A stretch of DNA of 64,000 bases from Dichotomocladium elegans (Eukaryota > Mucoromycota > Mucoromycetes > Mucorales > Lichtheimiaceae): positions 372,001-436,000 of the forward strand of contig JAIXMN010000025.1 in NCBI GenBank assembly GCA_025716815.1, read 5' to 3'. Numbering within the stretch: position 1 is the first letter of the stretch; every line of letters begins with the position of its first letter. The position numbers were made by a program, and so were the translations under genes. The notes beneath the pieces were generated by a model. That model searched no databases, had not been told where the DNA came from, and saw nothing but the letters and a program-made list of their open reading frames with translations. Below are positions 22,587 to 35,384 of this stretch, one piece after another.

Positions 22587-24734
22587 ATGCCCAATAGCAA
22601 CTCACTGTCAACTTATACCACCATGATGCGGGTCACATCCGCTGGTCGTCCATACGTAAAGGTCCGTATGCCAAGCCAATGATGGATTACAAAAACTGGG
22701 CCTGACACGACAAAACATACAGGATCTTTTCGACCTCTTCTCAGCATTTCTCATCCAACTACCGCTGACCGACCACCGTTCGCTATTTCGCACTTACCCC
22801 TGCACTTTCACCACAGAAGAAGCCGTCAAATGTCTTGCTGATCTGAAATTCACACACGTCGTCCGCACTATCGATCCCAACGATGCCACTCGCCATGTCG
22901 CCACTCGTACAACCACGACATTTAGCATGTCGCCAAAGATGGCCAAAGCACTCGGCACCCACATGCTTAATGCGAGGCTCGTCGAGGATGCTGTCAATCC
23001 ACAAAACAGGACCATGAAAGACAGGGGCATCTGGCGCCCGACGCCCAAGGGAAAATATATGATCCACGAATTCTCCAAACGTGCCCATGTATCCATCCAG
23101 CACCTGGGCGACACGCTTGCACGCGTTCAGAACTTTAAGATTTTCGTATTCGATCGGCTGCGGGCAGATGACCGGCTTGCCTTTAGCCGGCCGAATATGA
23201 CCAATGCATTTAGGGTAAGACCGAAGAAAAAGGCATTGCAACAGCTGCATAAGGGGCGGTGCATGCTGACGGTAATCTTGACAGCCAAGCTGAATTGGGA
23301 TGCACATAGACCATGTTTGCCTGGCTACCCATGGAGCGACTCATTGCAGACGATGTCGGCGGCGTGCGGGCGACCAATCTTTATGATTATCAATACACCT
23401 TTTACGGATACCAAGTGTTCGAGTGGATATGTGAATACACGACTGCGGTCTCGGCTGAAGAGTCCCAGATGATTGCGGCCGAGTTTGTTCTGTACGGATG
23501 GATTTCCGAGATTAATGATAAATCGTCCCAGAAGGCGGAACGTGACACGACGTCGTCGCCGCTGTTCAACATGAAGCGGAAGACCATTTACTACTTGACC
23601 GAACGTGGCCAGCGAGCGCTCGAGTGGGATGATCTCCTGTCCTCCTCCGGTTCATCCCACGAAAAGGCGATGATGATGACTGCAAAATCGTCTGAGCTTG
23701 CAGCACACATGCAACAGGCTGTCGCCGAACGATTGCTGCCGACCGAGGCCGACGCTGAACCCCATCAAGGGCCGGTGGTGGCAGTGGTTGCAACGGGGAA
23801 AAACATCGAAGGGTCTGCTGCCCAACCCGCAGAGCCACCCCCGGATCCAAACGCTTATAATTGTGATTTCGGTTTCTCAAAAGACTCGCAATCAGGGTCA
23901 TCCGAAACTACCGAGGACAATAAAGAAGACGTCCAAGAACTTGACGACATGACAAAGAAATTGCTGAGGCTTCGCAAATCAGGGCGCATAAATACACCTG
24001 CTGCTGCTGCTACTATTCCCCATGCACCAGCATCATCACAAGACAGCGGTTTTGAGGTGGCGACTAGCATAACCGAGGGTGATGAAGAGGAGTGTGACCG
24101 GCAGCCAGGCATAAATAAAGAAACGCGGCGACCTGGTAACACGGATGTTCCGGGGATCGGTGACCACCAAAAGGACTCTCAGCAGTGGATCAAGCTCCAG
24201 CAGATTCTGGAGAATCCTCTAACCAGGATGTACTATCGCGATTTTCTGAAGAGCACATTTTGCGAGGAGAACATTAACTTTTGGGTCGACTATAACAATC
24301 TCTGCAAAAAGCACAATAATAGAAGGGCGGGCGAACGTGAGTTGCTTGCCGACTGCTACAGGATCTACGGCATTTACCTGGCCCCCAGCGCGCCGTCAGA
24401 GGTGAACATCGACCACCAGCTACGTCAGGAAATCATCTATCTCGTTTCGAGCACGTTCAAGGTCACCTCTGCACCCTCCACGACCGATTTACCGTTCTCG
24501 TCCGGAGCGGTACAGGTTACCTCCCCCCAAAGCATGACCGTCACCAACCACGGAAAGGGCCGCTCGACCCTCAAGCAACTTTTAAAGCTCTACGACCGTG
24601 TCAATGACCATTTGTGCCGGACGATGGCCCAAGACTCAATCCCACGTTTTGTAAAGACACAAAAGTACCGCGACCTCTTGGCGTCCACTTCGACTACACT
24701 CTCCATTATGGCTCGCACTAATGAAGCCGACTGA
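22587..24734 (+). CDS. DEP-RGS regulator of G-protein signalling, Sst2/FlbA type
   Basis: Three exons, 22587-22661, 22723-23214 and 23310-24734, all phase 0, give 663 aa. The N-terminus (MRVTSAGRPYVK, DLFDLFSAFLIQLPLTDHRS, TYPCTFTTEEAV) is the fungal DEP-like region of Sst2-type proteins. A second DEP-like block starts in exon 3 (LYDYQYTFYGYQVFEWICEY, AAEFVLYGWISEI). A disordered acidic linker follows. The RGS domain occupies about residues 480-655: WIKLQQILENPLTRMYYRDF, STFCEENINFWVDYNNL and, at the end, IPRFVKTQKYRDLL, with the conserved Glu-Asn pair (EEN) and the final helix. RGS proteins speed GTP hydrolysis on G-alpha and shut down receptor signalling (pheromone or nutrient). The first intron donor (AAG|GTCCGT) is weak. 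Confidence 0.9.
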
Positions 24735-25199
24735 TTATCGTCAACCATTCACTTGTTTGCTATTTGATATACACAGATATATATGTATATGTATATATAT
24801 ATATAACAACTAATATACGCACACACACGATCTGCTGCAGTACGGTAGAGACCTATTTGCCAGGTAGTCCTAGTCTTGTTCAAGGTGGTTACAGTATAAA
24901 CATGTACAAATATTGCACAATCGACCACTTTATTTTCACAAAAGTTCACGATCTTGCCTTTAGAAGGTCTCACAAACACGAGAACCAGATAGAAGCAACA
25001 ATCTGCCTTTGTTTTGAGCGAGGCCAAATATATCGGCATGCACATGCTTAATGGGGAAAGCTACACGCTGGATATCCCCACTGTCGATTGTGAAGGATGC
25101 CATTCGTCTCTATACTAAACATGAAGTAGAAAATACCACCAAAACACTCAGGAAGACGCAATCTAAAATCTGCAACGGTGTCGCGCATTTCGTGATACT
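24735..25199. other. Intergenic with (TA)n tract
   Basis: 3' flank of the RGS gene. A TATATA-rich simple repeat lies at about 24778-24806. No gene was recognised. Confidence 0.4.
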
Positions 25200-25690
25200 C
25201 CCTTCATGGCGACCAGTTGAGTTATCTTGACAGGCATATGGGAAACTGTATGATTGAGCACTTGGTTTTTTTTTTCTTGGTACCAAGAACTCTCGAGGGG
25301 AGTTTTTATTTCAACAAGATGGTGCTCCTTTGCGATATGCTACGCGGTACAAGAAAGAAGGAGCTGTGCAAGTGAATGACTCTGATTTCTGGCCCGGCAC
25401 AGAGCCCCAGATCTATGGCCGCTCCCTCCGCCCGACCATCATCCCATTGAGCATCTGTGGGCATATATGACCTACAAGCTTCGTGCTAAACGAGTTGAGA
25501 TCGATTACGTCGCCGTAAGTCCGAGGCTGCGATAAGAAAGATGTGGAATGGGATACTAGCTATACTGTGATCAGTGTCAATCATGTCCGCTAGGTGCCAA
25601 GCTGTCATTGAAGCTAATGGTGGCCATACAACGTATATTTCGGAGGCATGTAATATTCTTACTGATGATGAGTACTTTTTATGATCCAAC
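25200..25690 (+). pseudogene. Decayed Tc1/mariner transposase, C-terminal part
   Basis: The plus strand, read across frameshifts, shows FLFQQDGAP (about 25303-25330), the strand with the second catalytic Asp of Tc1-type transposases. It is followed by DFWPGTEPQ / WPAQSPDLW-like and HHPIEHLWAYM at about 25388-25470, equal to the usual WPxxSPDLNPIEHLW motif with the third acidic residue. An in-frame stop follows and the rest is scrambled. This belongs to a different family from the IS630-type copies elsewhere in the window. Ends were not found. Confidence 0.65.
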
Positions 25691-27435
25691 ATTGACAAGG
25701 GCATCATAATATTAATATGCTGGAAGTGCTGCAGGTGTCGATCCCTTTTTGCGTGGTCGCAACAGATGTTGCGGAAAAGGTTACAGTCCCATTCGAGCCT
25801 AAATTCAAATTCTAGTGCTGTTATACATGATCACAGGGCCGTAGTTGCCTTTGGTCGTCTTGGTCTTAATTCTTCTGCGTTTCCGCAGCCACTTGTGGAC
25901 GAAGCTGCCGAGTTGTTGATCCTGATGCTACTCTGATTTTGTAGGAAGGGATGATGCTGGTGGCAATAATGCTGAGGTTGTGTATACCTATTCCTCGGAT
26001 CGGTAGGACTTGACGCCTCGCTTCTAAAAATACTCTCTCTAACCGAAAGGGGCGGTTTACCCCTCGCTGGATTAAAGTCAAGAGGAACTGCAAAAAATAT
26101 GGGTCACTCAGGAGCCTCGTGGGAGGGTGGGAGGGGGGGTCCGTGCAGAATTCTCGGGCAGAACGGTACTCGGTAGGATCCCCACTGTTACTGAACTGCC
26201 TTCGCCTACCTAAAACGTACCGAGGTTTTCAACAACGCTGTGCACACCCAAATATAGGATTGCTGAGCTCGGTTGCATATTGCCTCTACGGGCGCGGCCT
26301 CTTTATCGTCCCAACAGTGTGTCGGCATTCATGTCTAGGATCAATTTCACCAAGGATGTTTTCCGGACTGGATCGAAACTATTGGAGATAACTTGATGCA
26401 TGATACTAGAAGCAGCATGCTTGCTAAGATGTGTGGCACTTTAGCCATGTGGCGAAGCCCGTCAAGTGTGCAAGACCGGTGGGCTGAGGGCCCGTCGTTT
26501 TAAAAAACACCTTATCAAATTGCCTGGTTCGATCAGAAAAATCCTTAGGTTGGTCTCTCGTAGGATAGGGGGGGTCCTTTGTTTCCGCTCCCGCTCCCGC
26601 TCCCACCGCCTCCGGAGAACACACGCCCCATTGGAATCACCCTCGCGGTTAAAGTTCTTTCTATCTGTGGAACGATACACACACGCCCACACACACACAC
26701 ACATGCCTGTGGTACCTGCATCGGCAAGCACTGACGACGCCCTTTTACTATCTTTGTATATTTACAAAACGTACTGGGTTTTGTTTTAACCTTGCCAGGT
26801 GACCGGCTGTTTATTTTTGCGTCGTACGAATTCAGGGTAAAGCAAAAGACGACGGGTTGCAACCAGATTCTATTTCTGGCTTCTTCAAAAAAACAAAAAG
26901 ACTACCTTAATTTCACAAAATACAGAATGAGACTACTAGACCAAAACGTATGTGTACCCCATGTCTCTAGATGCATGCGATCGGCCTTCGCGTTGCACTC
27001 GTTCAAACAGAGATTACTAGCTCAGCAGAAGCGGAAATACGTAAAAAGAAAAAGGATCGTGCGGGTGGGGAGGGGCAGAGAAGCGGGCGCTGGATGGGTA
27101 CACAATCCACTTGGCTTGCAAATAAAAACACAACAGCTTCCAGTTGTCGGAACACGTCGTAGTTTATACTCAAATGTAAATGGATATCTTCACAGCACTA
27201 GTTGATTTGCGATTGCTGCTGGGGTTAGTATACATGCGCGTATAGGAGTTTGAGTGTGGTATGCCGCACACAAATTCAGAAGGAGAATGATCTATACAAG
27301 ATGGGGAAGAAAGGGGATGACAGGCCCCAAGTGGCCTAGCGGAAGGAAAACGAGTGTGGGGAAGGGATAAAAAGAGAAATGATACAAAAAGGGCGTTTGT
27401 GTGTGGGTATAAAAATACAAAGATGCTTCAAATGA
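25691..27435. other. Gene-poor stretch, no gene recognised
   Basis: This 1.7-kb region has only overlapping short frames. A G-rich patch at 26120-26142, repeated CCGCTC units at about 26585-26602 and a (CA)n microsatellite at about 26683-26702 are present. A 137-codon frame at 26792-27205 is rich in Lys and Arg with no recognisable domain; it has no leader of the usual kind and is not called a gene. The last few hundred bases are probably the 3' flank of the PA-TM-RING gene. Confidence 0.35.
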
Positions 27436-28607
27436 CTATACATTCAACAGTGGCGAATCTTCATTGCTAGAAGCTGCTGTCGTTCTCGTGGTGCTCTTTT
27501 CATGATCAGAGATGCCTCTGAAAACGTCTTGCTTGCATATTGGGCACTGTGTTGTTGGTTATGAATATTGCATTTGTCGTCTGTTAGTCCTTTCTGGTTG
27601 CGTTGTTATTGTTATTGTTACTCACGAATTTCTTTTGGGTTGTCAGCCAGGCGTCCACGCACGATGCATGGAAATCATGCCGACACGGCAACACACGAAG
27701 CTCGTCATATTCCTCGTAGTCTTCTAGGCAGATCGCACACTCTTCGCGTTCGTTTTCCTGCATCTTTTCGCGGTTAAATTTTTTGATCGATAATCTGGAT
27801 AACATGGCAAAGGGTGCCAATTCCTTCAGCCGCTGCTGGCGCCGGCGAATCTGCCATGAAACAAAGACGAAGAAGAGCATTACTGCGGGTGATACAATAA
27901 CTATGGCGAGGATATCTATGAGAGGCCTAGTCGTTTGCGCAAAGCATGAATGAGCACATCGAGGTTGGCTTTCAGAGAGAATGGGGGGTTATTACTACCA
28001 TGAGAAGAAGTTATTGGCTTGCAAAGTGACTTGCAGTGGTGCATTGACCAATTGTGTAAGCGACAAAAGCGCTTTATATTCGTGCTGAGATAAGAAGACG
28101 CTGGGAACACGTACGTCCATGGTGTTTCCTATATGGACGGGCATACATGGATCAGCTGGGGTCTCTGGTGCTGCGCCTGTTTGTATACGTGAGACTGGTT
28201 TTAAAGACCTACCAGGAGCGTACATTGTGATCCAGCGTCCGGGATGTTCAGGATCACCCACTGCCACGGCTAGCGCTCCACTTGCTTGCATGTTCCGGAC
28301 CTTGGTAATGAATGAGCAGCCACCTCTCCGGAGCAAAGCAATCCATCTCTCGCATGGTTTCTCAACAATGCTGCAACCTGTTGGATCTTGTTCGGGCTCG
28401 GCAAGTAAGCCCGCGATACCCGTATCCGACAGGCGGGGTCCAAACGCTGCTGGATGGTCTACATAGGTCAAATTGGTGGTCTGGTTTTTTTTAGACGATG
28501 AAGGATGAGGCGAACGTTGTCAGGAAAGACAGACTTACAGCGATCCGAATGGATGCCTTGACCGTCATTGCCGTGAGTAAGAGGACGAGCAGACAGCAGA
28601 ATCTCAT
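27436..28607 (-). CDS. PA-TM-RING E3 ubiquitin ligase (RNF13-like)
   Basis: Five exons, 28607-28539, 28480-28213, 28128-27999, 27926-27626 and 27546-27436, give 292 aa. A signal peptide ([18 protein letters not shown]) is followed by a protease-associated (PA) domain holding [20 protein letters not shown] and [15 protein letters not shown]. One membrane span lies at about residues 157-180 ([20 protein letters not shown]). A cytosolic RING-H2 finger follows ([19 protein letters not shown], then [13 protein letters not shown], then CPICKQ), with all eight ligands present (C3H2C3). The last intron splits the finger just before its final CPIC. This order matches endosomal/vacuolar E3 ligases such as RNF13 and RMR proteins. 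It is divergent from the kinase gene at 28849, with only 241 bases between starts. Confidence 0.9.
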
Positions 28608-28848
28608 TGCTTTATATCTATTATATTATGTATATAACTGTGCAGTCGAAAAGGGTGGAGGAAGGAGAAAAGAGGTGGGATTGACGGTTTAGGGTAAAAA
28701 AAAAAAAAAGAAAAGAATGGGAATAGGACTTGACTGTTGCCCTCTCGCTTTAAATGGGCATGAACCGACCCACTGCCCAAAATGAGTTGCTTTTCTACCT
28801 TTCGCCCACCTTTCCCGTATTTAGCGCTCCGCTTTTTCTTCCATTCAA
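28608..28848. promoter_or_regulatory. Compact bidirectional promoter region
   Basis: 241 bases separate the start codons of the PA-TM-RING gene (minus) and the CaMKK-type gene (plus), so both promoters overlap here. TATATAAC at about 28628 could serve the minus gene. TTTAAATGG at about 28750 and the CT-rich stretch 28790-28845 could serve the plus gene. Confidence 0.5.
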
Positions 28849-31365
28849 ATGCATCCGTCATCATTCACCGACCTGTCTTCTATGCCCGAGGAACCTTCGC
28901 CTGCCTATGTCGCGCAACGTCGTCAGAGCATACCCAATCCAATGTCGAAAGAGAAAGACACGGTCATGTTGAATGCAAGTCATCCTCTCACCCCATGGAA
29001 GAGCGCCGACAGTCTCATGTACGGCTCCCAAAGCACCGCCTCTGCGTCCGCCCCAGTAACAGCAGCAGGCAGCACTACCGACCTCAAGAGCTCACGCCTT
29101 AGCCAACGGACGTCATGGCGATCCAGAGACGAATACCAGTTGCATTCATCCTCTGTAGACACTCCATCTAGTCTGACTCAACGCTTCCGGAAATTCTCCT
29201 TTTCACGATTACCAGGCACTCCGACATCCCCAAGACACCCACCCATCAAATACACTCCCGCAGACGTCGTTATGACCAACACAATCAACAAAGACTATGA
29301 TCCGACCACAGGCAACAAACTTATCAACAAATACATGATTATCGAAGAAATTGGTCGAGGAGTCCACGGCAAAGTCAAATTGGCAGAGGATACTGAGACG
29401 GGTGAACTTGTTGTAAGTTTCCCTTTCTTAAAGCAACCCCTTTTCTGCTTGGTGCTCTGCAGAAACAGATAGAAGTGATATCTAAAGCAGAGTAAAATAT
29501 CATCATTTATTCTGGCATTATAGGCAATCAAAATAGTCGACAAACGCACTCGGCGACGGCAGCTGGGCTACAGTCTTCTCCGCGGCAACAGCCAGAATCA
29601 CGTTCGTGTTTTGGATGGCCTAAAAAAACCGACAGAGCTTCCACAATATAAAGAAAACGAACAGAAGATTCGACGAGAAATAGCGATTCTAAAAAAGTGC
29701 GCTCATCCGCACGTTGTTCGATTGCGGGAAGTGATTGATGATCCAGCAAGTCGCAAGATTTATATGGGTATGTAGTTTAACCTCTTTCTTCATCTCCCTC
29801 ACTCTACTCCCCCTCCCCACTCTGCAAGCCCACACAGACACATACATTGTACACGAGATTAAGACAAGTTCGATATACCCCTTAACGTGAAATTATAGCA
29901 CTGGAGTACATGGAGGGCGGAGAGATTGAATGGCGCGATGAGAACGAGGCACCGGTTTTGTCAGTCGATGAGGCTCGGAGCGTTTTTCGGGATGTTGTAA
30001 GCGGGCTGGATTATCGTAAGTTCCCTTTGAGTTGAAGGGCAGAGCTGTAATACGTGCTAACCAAAATTTGCTCTTAAATGTAGTACACTACCAGGGCATC
30101 ATCCATCGTGACATCAAGCCCGCCAATTTGCTCTTAACAGGGGAGCATGTGGTTAAAATATCCGACTTCGGGGTCTCCTACTTCAATGAGCTGCTTGCAG
30201 GCGATGACTTGAATATCTCTCGGTCGCCTGAGGGTTGCAGTCGCATTGACAGAGAGCTCGCAGAGACTGCAGGAACACCTGCGTTCTTCGCTCCTGAATT
30301 GTGTAGCGCAGGGGATATGCCTCTCAGCCCAACTTCGGATGAAGGTGCTGAGAGCGTTAACAGTGTCGGCAGTAGCACCGTCAGCCATCGGCCCCGCATC
30401 ACCAAAGCAATCGATGTATGGGCGTTGGGAGTCACACTATATTGCCTCATCTTTGGTCGTTGTCCCTTCACAGCCTCAACTGAATTCGAGTTATTCGATA
30501 TCATCCCTACAGAACCACTAAAGTTCCCAGACCCAGAGGAGATTGGGTTTAGTATATCGGATGAACTTAAACATCTCTTAATAAGGTTGCTCACAAAGAA
30601 TCCCGAAGAGCGGATTACCTTGGAAGAGGTCAAGGTACGTGAATGAATGAGAAACAGCTACATGTGTTGCTTCTTCTTACAGGCTTGATATAGCATCATC
30701 CTTGGGTAATTGAAGATCTGGATGACCCTGTGCCGTGGTGGGAAGAAGCTGATCCTCGGCGATACAAGGCTGTGGAGGTGACAGATGAAGATGTCACCCA
30801 GGCAGTAACCATCATGGTAATCTCATATGGACTTTGTTTTATACAAAAGATATAGTCTTTAACTCTGTTACACCTTTACTAGGATCGTCTTCGCAAATCG
30901 ATCCAGAAACTCTCCTCGTCCCTTTCCAATCTCACGCACGGTATCACTCGACGACGATCGAAGAGCACGTCGTCCTCCAACACTCCACCATCACAACAGC
31001 ATCAACAAAAACATCACCGGCAGCCCCATCACATATCGCAACGTTTGCCCGATCCATCTCCCATTTCTCCTCTTATCCATGGCAAACCATCCTTCTCGAC
31101 CTCCACTATCCCTCATCAATCCTCATTCGGTGCTTCACATGGGTTAACAAGGCCGCAATCCGAAATCTATCCTGACTTGGAAGAAGAGGAGGAAGCCGCT
31201 GAATACGATGAATCACCCAATGATCCTTCCCACAACCGCCCTAGCCTTCATCGGCAAACATCTTCTGCCTCGTCTTCTTCTGGACTAGCCATCACAATTC
31301 GCAGATATCGTGGCGGACTTGACTCAAAGGTTCCTCCTCCCTTGCATCTCACTTCCCAAAAATGA
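28849..31365 (+). CDS. CaMKK-type Ser/Thr protein kinase (upstream AMPK kinase, Ssp1/Sak1-like)
   Basis: Six exons, 28849-29412, 29524-29767, 29899-30015, 30084-30634, 30694-30816 and 30883-31365, give 693 aa. The kinase domain starts near residue 158 (YMIIEEIGRGVHGKVKLAED) and has the ATP-binding Lys in AIKIVDK. A basic insert between subdomains II and III (GYSLLRGNSQNHVRVLDGL) is typical of CaM-kinase kinases. HRDIKPAN (catalytic Asp about 318), ISDFGVS (Asp about 336), GTPAFFAPELC, DVWALGVTLYCLIFGRCPF and HHPWVIED follow. In fungi this family (Ssp1 in fission yeast; Sak1, Tos3 and Elm1 in budding yeast) phosphorylates the activation loop of Snf1/AMPK. The Ser/Pro/His-rich C-terminal tail (about 530-693) is probably regulatory; no calmodulin site can be assigned by eye. 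Confidence 0.9.
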
Positions 31366-32159
31366 ACCCTTCTTTCCCTCGGATCGCACGCTTTTTAATC
31401 TCTAGCTTTTATCTCATCACTATTCCGAATTCCGTGTGCCCGTTCTTCCCATAGATGACTTTTTTGCACTAGTTTCCTAGTTCCTATACGCACAATTTTT
31501 TAATACCAGTTGTCCGCATTGGACATCACGCATCAGGCTTACCTATAGCTATTAACTGACCGCTTTTCTATCTCTTGTTGCAAAATATGGCCATTGAACA
31601 ATGCGGTTATTCATATTATTCGAACAATAGGGCTGAAGGTACAGTGCTCTCAATATGTAATATCCTGCTTCGTCCAGCCAGCCAACTAAACCAAAACTGG
31701 CTCAGCCCTGCACGGACTTCGATATTCTTAACTGTTCAAAGATGAAATAATGTTCACATACAGAGAACCGCTTTGATGAACCAGTTGAACTAAAGTTAAA
31801 AACCAAGAAAATGCAAGGAAGTTGGGTGGATTGATATCTACCATGAATGTCCATTTCCGAATTGCTTGAAAAGCGACATGAAATATGGTTCGAGAGGTTC
31901 TTCCCATGAATGAGAGGCTTGAAGTGATGCGCTCATTTGTAAACTGCCGCACTGTGTTTTAGCGTGGTAGATCCTATCAGGTCTGTGTCAAATAAAAATG
32001 AGAAACTCGGGCTTCAGAGGTCCAAATGAAGACGATATTCGCAATCAAACAGATATACCTGATGATATAGATCAACCGTATATGAGAAGGCCATTTTAAC
32101 TTTTTTTTTTTCCAATTATTATATTGTATACCGTATGAGTTGTCCAGTCATTCCTTCCA
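31366..32159. other. Intergenic, no gene recognised
   Basis: 3' flank of the kinase gene and unassigned sequence. A 74-codon minus frame (31952-31728) has no recognisable domain. Confidence 0.35.
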
Positions 32160-34550
32160 TCCGCCTTGTTTACAAGAAAAAGTTTCCGACGGAAAGGCCT
32201 GTAGGTACAAATGCCACCCACCCAGTCACTTCCAAGCATACTACAGACGTCTTATTTGTACACTACTAATATCCTCACCTGAGAGGTATGATGCCTGGAA
32301 TCCATGTTCAATATCCTGTGACCCCAAAATAGTTTGGCTTAAAGGAAAAAAAAAAAGAAAGGTACGTACTAATGTATCCGTCTTACTGATTGGCGCTTGT
32401 AATGGTCGTGGGCCTAAAAAGGTTTCACGTATGTACATGCTGTAGGTTATTATTGTCTCAACCGACCAACGGAGATCTTGTATAAACATGCGTAGGGCTT
32501 GCAAGCGTAGCAACCGGGGACTCGCTAATGTACCTATGCGAGAATACATAAACTCTGTGTCCGCGCCGAAAAGAGTGCACACACACACACACACACACGG
32601 AAACACTGCGCGCAAAGCATACCGTGGCCGCAAAGGAACGTGGAAGAACGGGAAATCGGTAAACTACACGAAGGTAAATGGTACGCATTTGTTTCGTGAT
32701 ATACCTATGCCACAAGGCAACTGTTGAAACATACCAAAGAGAAAAAGCGAGCGAAGATGGAGACGAAGATGGAAGGGGAGGCAGCAAAGACAGAAGGCGG
32801 TCAAGAGAAGGAAGCGGACTGACAATGGCGACGGCAGACAGATCTTCCATGGGCTCTGGACCAGCCCAAGAAAGAGAGAGAGAGAAAGAGAGAGTATAGA
32901 CAAAATGTCCATCGGGTCCTCGGCTAAATAGCAACAACAGAAGTCGCAATGGCAGGAAGCGGAAATGATATGTCAGCCTCGACGGAACGGTGAGTCATTG
33001 TCCACATGGAGGAACATGAGATATTGTACATACTTACTATGGCCGAGAAGCTCACCAAAAGTACGCGCAAACTGCAAGTGACGCCTGTATGTTGGCGAGA
33101 AGGACGAACGCTATCAGGAGGATTGTTATCCATCCTCATTCAGTAAACACACAATCTGCTGCTTGCATATATACTAGCCACTACGAAAAAGAAGAAGAAG
33201 AAGTCGCCTAACTGCAGTCCCTTGACGAGTCGCGCAACAAAAACATACTGAAAGAGCCGTAATGATATCTAAAGTACTTTTTTTCTTGTCTTTATACTCT
33301 TTTTTATCTTGAACAAGAAGAGGAGGCGGGACCGGTGAGGAAGGTTCTCTGATCAAGCGATGTAGTTCTTCCAAAATTGTATGTACAGGTCCTATCCCAC
33401 CCATAAGCGAATGAACTTATTTTACCCGTCGATAACCTCACATCTGCTGTGATGACGATGTGTATCTGTGTATGCGAATACAGTAGTTGTATTTAGGCCA
33501 CGCGTCGTCTAACCGGTCCAGAGAGTCTTTACTGTACAAGAGGTCACCCTCCAAAATAAACGACCTTGGTATCTATTCTTTTGGCTCTTTCCTCATGGTC
33601 GCGTGCGACTTCCTTTTTATCGCTGGCCATTGCGGTTTTTGGCACAAAGTCGATACTTGCGGTTGTCATAGTGATTGCGTGCAGATCAGCTACAAAGAGT
33701 AAAAGACGCACACGTGTCGTTGGGTAGAAGCATTGGAATGCGCATGGCGATGGGGTGATGAGTCCTGATGTGTTTGAGAAACGGATATGATGGTCCGTGC
33801 ATTCCCGGATGCAAGATCATACAGAAAGGCATTTTTGACGCATAGATCACGTGCTTTTCAAAAAGAAACCACGTGAAAAATGTCAACAAGACAATGGCAT
33901 CCATGCAATATGACACAAGGCACAACACAAATGCAAATGGATGCGCTCGCTTTGTTGTTGAAATTTTCGTATGTTGTTGGTTCATCAGTGAGCGGCGCTC
34001 AATGTAAAGCTTTACTAGCAACGTCCAGTGCGTCGCTGGCAATCGCATTTACAATAGACGATTTGCTGGAGGGAGCCAACCCATCTTATCCATCCTCTTC
34101 CTTCATTCAAGCACTACAAGTTCCAACATTTGCTCTGTCACTTAACTCCCGCGATGAACAACACCTAATGCTGCTGCCCATTTTGTCATTTTCCGATGAC
34201 GACCACCGGTGGAAGAAAACAAGCAGATGCGCTGTGGATCCCGAGAGACAGACAAACGTTGGAGGTAGCATTAGAGTGCATCGGATGAATAATCACGTTA
34301 TCTGTTTACGTATACTCTCACTCGTGTGCAGTACGATGTATTGGAAGGATCAGTCAATTTTGTTTGAACTTGGCTCCTAGAGTTGTACTAAACTTGGTTG
34401 TTTCAACAAACGCATATCCCTGTTACAAGCAACCATTATTATGAAAGAATGGGTACCTGATCACCATCGATGTTATTCTACTAAAATATATCTTTATTAT
34501 CGGAGTCTCGGTAATAGATGTGAAGCGGCATTTACCAAGGAGCACGAGAT
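32160..34550 (+). repeat. Inverted duplication, arm A
   Basis: This arm matches, in reverse orientation, the stretch at about 49250-50850. The best block is 33700-34545 against 50104-49262. There long stretches are nearly identical, for example around 33880-33960 and 34040-34130, with scattered substitutions and small indels. Outward, 32450-33010 matches 50650-50240 with more divergence. Arm A is longer because about 33070-33600 has no clear partner. Short frames stay open in both arms on both strands (such as MPFCMILHPGMHGPS on the minus strand here, 33690-34048), but none could be named. A (CA)n run lies at 32577-32598. It could be an unclassified mobile element or a segmental duplication. 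Confidence 0.65.
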
Positions 34551-35384
34551 TAGTCTCCCACCTCTTAGACGCATGTCCAGGAATTAACTAGTCATTCAAT
34601 CTCGAGCAGCTGCTCCTTTACTTGCCGTATTTTGGTGTTTACTAATCTTGCTTGGCTGCTGAGATGCCCATCCAAACATACGTTGTATTCCTTTTCTGGC
34701 CATTTCAAAGCAAAGCGAAAATTCTAGAAGTAACAAGTGGACCAGACAAGGGAAATTTGTACGAGTCGAAAGAGTGATTAGAAATGCAATCTGTGTTCCA
34801 TAAATAGCTCCTTTCTCTTTTGTGTAGTCTCTTTCTTTTCGTATTCGTTCTCCACTTTTGTTCAATTACGGCCTTATGGCATATTTGGTTCTTCAATCAT
34901 TCCAATGGATGATATGTAGGCAGTTTGTCAAGACAGTTTACTCGGATCGCCCGAGAGGATAACAGCAGTTGTGGTGGGATAAAGCCTGCGTATGTAGATC
35001 ACAGATAGCTGCCTACGTACTCAGTTTTCAGCAACATAGAAATGATGCAATATCATACGATATTTCAAGACAAAAATTGTGTATCCTAGGTAAAATAATG
35101 CTGAAGCTTCCTGTATTAGCAGGTAACAGTGGTTTCCTTAGACAACAATATACCTTTTTCGACTTTAAGCCTCCCGTTCAATACCAAAGCCCATCCAGAT
35201 GTGCGCATGGGGACAACCACAGATGATCATAGGGCGTAGAAGAAGATACAGAATGGGAAACATACTTCCTTGTCTTTTTCGTTGTATTCTATGATGATCT
35301 CATTAAAACAATAATATGTCCAATTAAAACTATTCTCCAATACGTCATTTGATAGACGCTCGTACCATCAACTCGCTCTTCAAG
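34551..35384. other. Unidentified stretch between repeat arm and transposon relics
   Basis: Short frames only. An 89-codon minus frame (34865-34596) and an 85-codon plus frame (34969-35226) show no known motif. The region is probably old mobile-element sequence, judging by its neighbours. Confidence 0.3.

Noticed and set aside
26410..26530. Possible tRNA around GGTTCGATCAG
   Set aside because: The T-loop-like string is not backed by acceptor, D and anticodon stems at the right spacing.
26792..27205. 137-codon plus-strand frame between the Tc1 relic and the PA-TM-RING gene
   Set aside because: Lys/Arg-rich with no domain, no CT-rich leader and no splice support; it sits in a gene-poor stretch and is most likely chance or 3' UTR antisense.
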